Shown here: piece by piece, positions 60,345 to 64,000 of the stretch
Numbering within the stretch: position 1 is the first letter of the stretch
How the letters are laid out: every line of letters begins with the position of its first letter
Source of the DNA: CALAMC01 sp964459465
Lineage (GTDB): Bacteria; Zixibacteria; MSB-5A5; GN15; PGXB01
Reading direction: 5' to 3'
Length of the DNA: 64,000 nucleotides
NCBI GenBank assembly: GCA_964459465.1
Contig: CAYWLR010000001.1
Span: 310,001-374,000, forward strand
Position numbers and translations under genes: made by a program
Notes under the pieces: generated by a model
Seen by the model: the letters and a program-made list of their open reading frames with translations, nothing else
Told to the model about the DNA's origin: nothing
Database searches by the model: none

Positions 60345-60848
60345 TTACTTCTCCTGACTGGCGGTTTCCAAAAGCGTTTGATAGTCTTCTCCAATCACCA
60401 GAGTGGTTGTCAGGCTCCGGTAATTGTCCTGCAAGGGTCTATATAAAACTTCTTCCTTGATACCGAGTTGTTCGGCGAAGGCCTTCGATTGCGACACGTC
60501 CTTATCCCGCGAAATGACAAACGTCTTTTTCACACCGTAGGAATCAAAATCGCCGACTTCGAGGATAGTGACCTCAAGCGGCAATTTAACCAGTGCTGGA
60601 ATCTTGCGGGCCATCTGGGACGCTATTCCGGCCTGTCCGCATCCGTTGAGCACCTGCAGGCGGATACTTATTTCCGGCATTTCGGCTGTTTTCGAAAAAC
60701 CATGTGTTATTCGTATCGCGAAACTGGCTCCGTATATGAACACGAGCGAGAAAATAGCGACAATGGCCATTTCCAATAATCGCGAACTTTTCTTGTCTCT
60801 GAATGACCTGCGGCCGGCAGTTGTCGAGTTTCTGGATGATTTGTTCAA
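60345..60848 (-). CDS. LytR C-terminal domain membrane protein
   Basis: 167 residues. It has a basic cytoplasmic tail, one membrane helix (LLEMAIVAIFSLVFIYGASF) and a periplasmic LytR_C domain (IRLQVLNGCGQAGIASQMAR, VGDFDSYGVKKTFVISRDKD). Stand-alone LytR_C proteins sit with rsfS in many genomes; their role in envelope polymer biosynthesis is not defined. The start appears to be TTG 60846-60848, since no in-frame ATG gives the full tail. Confidence 0.87.
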   Translation of the reverse strand: MNKSSRNSTTAGRRSFRDKKSSRLLEMAIVAIFSLVFIYGASFAIRITHGFSKTAEMPEISIRLQVLNGCGQAGIASQMARKIPALVKLPLEVTILEVGDFDSYGVKKTFVISRDKDVSQSKAFAEQLGIKEEVLYRPLQDNYRSLTTTLVIGEDYQTLLETASQEK

Positions 60849-60886
60849 GGTTTGCTAATGAGATTCCTTACTTGCGGGTTTGGTTG

Positions 60887-61366
60887 TCAGTCCCCTCCGA
60901 AATAGCGGTTTGAATATGGCCAATAAACCGGTCGATAACCACCGTAGCCCGGATAGGTACTGAATCCAAACGACATGAAGAAATTCCGGGAAGGCTGGTA
61001 ATCAAGCCGGATATTGGTTAGCACCGAAGCATCAACCGAACTTGACCTGTTAAATAACACCCCGGGATTGTGGGCCAGGCCCAAATCGAGATGCATCAGA
61101 AGGGAGGGGGAGAACTCATAAAGAAAACTGGCGGTATAGATACCCAGCGAAGCCGAATTGTCGCCGCCGGACATATACGAAAACGAATACGAACTCGTCC
61201 AATGAAGACGTGACAGGTCAAGCAGGGCGAATGGTTTTTCGGCCGGCTTAAATCCCAGATAGTCTTTCTGAATCGAGCTAAGCTCTGCTTTATCAGCCAG
61301 TTGCGCCGGTGCGGCGACGGCAAGCAGAAGTAGCGGCAAGGTTATAATAAAGATTCTTTTTAACAT
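60887..61366 (-). CDS. Exported outer-membrane-type protein of unknown family
   Basis: 159 residues from ATG 61364-61366 (GAGGGG upstream), signal peptide IFIITLPLLLLAVAAPAQ. The mature sequence is rich in aromatic and alternating strand patterns (HWTSSYSFSYMSGG, LGIYTASFLYEFSPSLLMHL, YPGYGGYRPVYWPYSNRYFG). It may be a small beta-barrel or surface protein. No motif identifies function. It may share a transcript with the LytR_C gene, 38 bp downstream. Confidence 0.65.
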   Translation of the reverse strand: MLKRIFIITLPLLLLAVAAPAQLADKAELSSIQKDYLGFKPAEKPFALLDLSRLHWTSSYSFSYMSGGDNSASLGIYTASFLYEFSPSLLMHLDLGLAHNPGVLFNRSSSVDASVLTNIRLDYQPSRNFFMSFGFSTYPGYGGYRPVYWPYSNRYFGGD

Positions 61367-61499
61367 AATACCCCTCGTACATGCGGCTTCAACCATAAAG
61401 AATAAAGGTTTTTTCCTTTTGTCAATCCTTTTCTTTACAATTGTAATCTGTTGATATACAATAAATCCAGTAAATTATACATCCAAAGTAAGGCCCGGA

Positions 61500-62246
61500 T
61501 TATAATTTTCTTTGGGCCAGCAAGATTTCGGCATTTTCAAGCTGTTCAGCGGAGTTTATTCCCATCGCCTCCAGGGGGTCAGCCGCCTTGACCACCGCGC
61601 AGACCAGATGTTGACTCTGCATGATTTTTATGGTATCGGTTAAATAAAACTCTTTCTGGGCGTTGTCATCGCCAACCTCGCGCAGGGCCTTGAACAAGTG
61701 GCGGCTGTCGAAACAAAATGTCCCGGAATTGATCTCCCGGATTTTTTTTATTTCATCGGAAGCATCTTTGTGCTCGATGATTTCCATCAGAATATCCGAA
61801 TTTCCCTTGCGGACAATCCGTCCATAGCCGGCCGGATTATCATATTCGGCGGACAGACAGGTGGCCGCGGCCTTGTTTTTAACATGAATTTCAAACAGGT
61901 TTTTAACCGTATCAGCGCGAAGAAACGGCGCATCTCCGGCTACCACGAGGATGGTTCCGTCAAACCCTTCGAGCGCCGGTTCCGCCATTTGTACGGCGTG
62001 CCCGGTCCCTTTTTGTTCATATTGCCAGACGAATTCGACCGCCGTGTCTTTAAGCTCTTCCATCACTAAATCGCCCTTGTGACCGATGACGACAATCATC
62101 CGGTCCAGTCCGACCGGGGCGAGATTCTCCAGAAGCATCCGGATTAGCGGCTTGCCGTCAATTTTGTGCAAGACTTTGGGCAAATCGGATTTCATTCTCT
62201 TGCCCTTGCCGGCGGCAAGAATCACGGCGGCGGTCTTATTGGTCAT
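61500..62246 (-). CDS. Nucleotidyltransferase (GlmU N-terminal-like)
   Basis: 248 residues. The GT-A-like nucleotidyltransferase signature is AVILAAGKGKRMKSDLPKVL. It includes an ATCLSAEYDNPAGYGRIVRK stretch typical of UDP-GlcNAc pyrophosphorylases (GYGRI) and ends near VKAADPLEAMGINSAEQLEN. The C-terminal acetyltransferase domain of GlmU is absent. It should join an NTP to a sugar-1-phosphate. panD follows upstream, 12 bp away on the same strand. Confidence 0.87.
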   Translation of the reverse strand: MTNKTAAVILAAGKGKRMKSDLPKVLHKIDGKPLIRMLLENLAPVGLDRMIVVIGHKGDLVMEELKDTAVEFVWQYEQKGTGHAVQMAEPALEGFDGTILVVAGDAPFLRADTVKNLFEIHVKNKAAATCLSAEYDNPAGYGRIVRKGNSDILMEIIEHKDASDEIKKIREINSGTFCFDSRHLFKALREVGDDNAQKEFYLTDTIKIMQSQHLVCAVVKAADPLEAMGINSAEQLENAEILLAQRKL

Positions 62247-62258
62247 GGAGATTAAAAC

Positions 62259-62606
62259 TTAGATTTTTTTATTCTTTTTATCGACTTTGACTATTGTGGG
62301 CTTGAGACCTTTGGCTTTGTCTTTTTCAACCAGGCCATAGGATATGATAATAACGATATCCCCTTTTTTGCCTTTATGCGCGGCGGCACCATTGAGACAA
62401 ATCGTCCCCGAATCGGCCTTGCCTTTGATTATATAGGTTTCCAGGCGTTCACCGTTGGTGACATTAACCACATGGACTTTTTCATACTCCACTACGTCGG
62501 CGGCCTTCATCAGGGTTTCGTCAATCGTGATCGACCCCTCGTAGCCCAGATTAGCCTCCGTTACGGTGGCGCGGTGTATTTTCGATTTGCAGATCGATAT
62601 CAGCAT
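62259..62606 (-). CDS. panD: Aspartate 1-decarboxylase
   Basis: 115 residues. The pro-enzyme cleavage pair Gly24-Ser25 lies in GYEGSITIDE, giving the pyruvoyl group. Other signatures: KSKIHRATVTEANL, LNGAAAHKGKKGDIVIIISY. It makes beta-alanine for pantothenate and CoA. Members of this type may need PanM or a self-processing route. It is followed by the nucleotidyltransferase gene in the same orientation. Confidence 0.95.
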   Translation of the reverse strand: MLISICKSKIHRATVTEANLGYEGSITIDETLMKAADVVEYEKVHVVNVTNGERLETYIIKGKADSGTICLNGAAAHKGKKGDIVIIISYGLVEKDKAKGLKPTIVKVDKKNKKI

Positions 62607-62687
62607 GTTAAATCCTCATCATCCTTAAACAGCCGGATAAATATAATAGTTTCGTCCGGCTTGGCAAGCATGGAATGGCCCCGCCCG

Positions 62688-63755
62688 TTATTTTTGGGCG
62701 AGCCGGTCTTTTAAATAATCGATTACTTTTACCGGGGTAGGGTCGACATTATTCAATATCGCCAGATAATATGACGCAAAATCTCCCAGTTGAATAAGCG
62801 AAAATATCCGGCCTAGCACAAAATCGCCCTGCGAGAAGATATCGACAATTTCAATTTTCTCACGGGTCAGGACCTCCCGCACGATTTCCATGCGGGTCTT
62901 GATACGGTCGTGGTCGTCGGCGTCCCGCAAGTAGACGACCATAGCCAACTTGCGGAAGTCCCCCAGGATATGCCAGCCAACCAGTTCATTATGGTTAAAT
63001 TCCGGAAATACATTGCAATAGGCGGGCATTTCGGCGTTCTCACAAATCTGTCCTTTCCATCGTGTCGCGACCGCATCGAGCCGTTCCGGCCCGGAATAGA
63101 TGACGGGAATTCTGCCGTGAAGCTTTTCCGCCAGTTTTTTGGCCGGGTTTTGATCGGCGATTGTCTCCATTGAATATCGGATGCGATAAGATTTCAATCC
63201 GGCCGCAACTTCTCCCAGGTCCCTTTGGAAGTCAGGGCAAAAGCCCAGCCGGGACATAATCATTAAAAGCGGCACAAATGAAAATCCCAACGCCGCGCGC
63301 GGCGGATAACCGGGTGGAAGAATCCCGCAAGCAAAGCCACGCTTTTGTGCCAATTCCCCGATTTTGCCTCCCGAAGTCAGGCAGATAACCGAACAGCCTT
63401 TCTCTATGGCTTCCAGCATGGCAGCCAGGGTTTCCTCGGTATTGCCGGAATACGATGATATGATGACAAGAGTTTTATTATCGGCAAAACCGGGGAGTCT
63501 GTAATTGCGGCATACGAAAAAAGGCACGGTCAAGGTGTCATTCAAATACGATCGCACCAGATCTCCACCGATAGCCGAGCCGCCCATCCCGGCCACGATA
63601 ATATTTTCTATTTTACCGAATTTCCGGCTGTCAATGTCAATAGTCCGCCCGATTTCCAAGGCCTGTTCTATCTGCTCGGGGAAATCATGAATTTTGTCAT
63701 ACATCCCGGATTTATCCAGGTCACGGGTTTTTTCGATATCATCAAGTGTAATCAT
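62688..63755 (-). CDS. Bifunctional phosphoglucose/phosphomannose isomerase (SIS domain)
   Basis: 355 residues from ATG 63753-63755. Two SIS modules: VAGMGGSAIGGDLVRS, ISSYSGNTEETLAAMLEAIE, and CSVICLTSGGKIGELAQ. The C-terminal bact-PGI_C domain follows (AMPAYCNVFPEFNHNELVG with the family's Glu/His). It interconverts glucose-6-P and fructose-6-P, and mannose-6-P. The archaeal-type enzyme recurs in FCB-group genomes. A longer upstream reading (to 63995) overlaps the ptsI end and is rejected. Confidence 0.9.
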   Translation of the reverse strand: MITLDDIEKTRDLDKSGMYDKIHDFPEQIEQALEIGRTIDIDSRKFGKIENIIVAGMGGSAIGGDLVRSYLNDTLTVPFFVCRNYRLPGFADNKTLVIISSYSGNTEETLAAMLEAIEKGCSVICLTSGGKIGELAQKRGFACGILPPGYPPRAALGFSFVPLLMIMSRLGFCPDFQRDLGEVAAGLKSYRIRYSMETIADQNPAKKLAEKLHGRIPVIYSGPERLDAVATRWKGQICENAEMPAYCNVFPEFNHNELVGWHILGDFRKLAMVVYLRDADDHDRIKTRMEIVREVLTREKIEIVDIFSQGDFVLGRIFSLIQLGDFASYYLAILNNVDPTPVKVIDYLKDRLAQK

Positions 63756-63778
63756 AAATATCACCCTGCCGGCCGAAT

Positions 63779-64000
63779 TTACATACTCATGTTGAATTCG
63801 AGTAGCCGGCTTTCCACGTCCCTTACGGTGGGCAGGCGCAACACCTCGGCGGCCAGAACTTTGGCGTCGTTTATCCTTAAACGAGTTATCAAATTGCATA
63901 CATGATACAGCCGGGCCGGATTCATGGATAATGAATCGACGCCCATACCGATCAGAAGCGGGATCGCCAGCACGTCGCCCGCCATTTCCCCGCACAGACT
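63779..64000 (-). CDS. ptsI: Phosphoenolpyruvate-protein phosphotransferase (PtsI), C-terminal fragment
   Basis: The right window edge cuts this gene. The 73 visible codons begin SLCGEMAGDVLAIPLLIGMG and continue MGVDSLSMNPARLYHV, the C-terminal PEP-binding region of enzyme I, with the conserved Cys of the CGEMAGD motif. Enzyme I transfers phosphate from PEP to HPr. The 3' end lies 23 bp from the phosphosugar isomerase gene, consistent with a sugar-use cluster. Confidence 0.85.
   Translation of the reverse strand, partial: SLCGEMAGDVLAIPLLIGMGVDSLSMNPARLYHVCNLITRLRINDAKVLAAEVLRLPTVRDVESRLLEFNMSM

Noticed and set aside
1..64000. CRISPR arrays, tRNA or rRNA genes
   Set aside because: No regularly spaced direct repeats, cloverleaf-like sequences or rRNA signature stretches were seen by eye; a tRNAscan or Infernal run would be decisive.

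Overview
The window is 64 kb of dense bacterial chromosome (mid-range GC, about 62 protein genes, no rRNA, tRNA or CRISPR array seen). Gene content points to a Gram-negative, envelope-complex heterotroph: type IV pilus genes including an outer-membrane secretin, OmpA-type proteins, lipoproteins, a dockerin-bearing exported protease, a PEP-CTERM protein and MotAB. A candidate phylum of the FCB superphylum (Zixibacteria-like) fits best, but that placement is inference; no marker gene comparison could be run. TGA is a normal stop in most genes, with one clear exception, a selenoprotein.

Layout. 1-4.9 kb: nitrilase-family fragment, CheY-like regulator, a fused PHA regulator/phasin, rlmN, an exported protein with a helix-turn-helix-like segment, and a lipoprotein. 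5-10.2 kb: S41 protease, HAD phosphatase and an S8 protease with PKD and dockerin modules. 10.5-16.6 kb: pseudopilin plus pilM-N-O-P-Q, with the AMIN domain on the PilP-like protein. 16.7-23.6 kb: Ig-like lipoprotein, acyl-CoA synthetase, YjbQ, mtnA, DEDDh exonuclease and DUF169. 23.6-24 kb: intergenic hairpin and repeat cluster. 24-29 kb: yebC-ruvC-ruvA-ruvB and motA-motB on the minus strand. 29-37.6 kb: a replication and repair block (rpsU, yqeY, cvpA, mutS2, dnaG, recN) and an ECF sigma/anti-sigma/YbjQ operon.

37.7-47.8 kb: LTA-synthase-like sulfatase, DinB, an aromatic amino acid ammonia-lyase, TauE, CoA-binding protein, PEP-CTERM protein, two divergent EamA transporters and an OmpA protein. 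48-53 kb: selenocysteine peroxiredoxin, two PD-(D/E)XK-type proteins flanking a frameshifted lipoprotein pseudogene, and a DUF362 ferredoxin. 52.9-58.7 kb: small exported peptide, a TPR-GAF-sigma54 activator, a 21-codon lysine-rich ORF, a HIT hydrolase and an aconitase-fold protein. 58.7-64 kb, minus strand: rho, rsfS, LytR_C protein, membrane protein, nucleotidyltransferase, panD, phosphosugar isomerase and the ptsI end.

The most notable observations are (1) an intact aconitase/LeuC-fold protein that has lost all three iron-sulfur cysteines and the Asp-Ser-His active-site motif and carries two helix-turn-helix segments at its N-terminus; (2) a peroxiredoxin with UGA at the peroxidatic position followed by a bacterial SECIS-like hairpin; (3) a PHA regulator fused in frame to a phasin, with a strong internal ribosome-binding site; (4) a nested cluster of hairpins and inverted-repeat elements at 23.7-23.9 kb, related to a second copy at 48.8 kb; and (5) a lysine-rich micro-ORF with its own promoter-like box and terminator.
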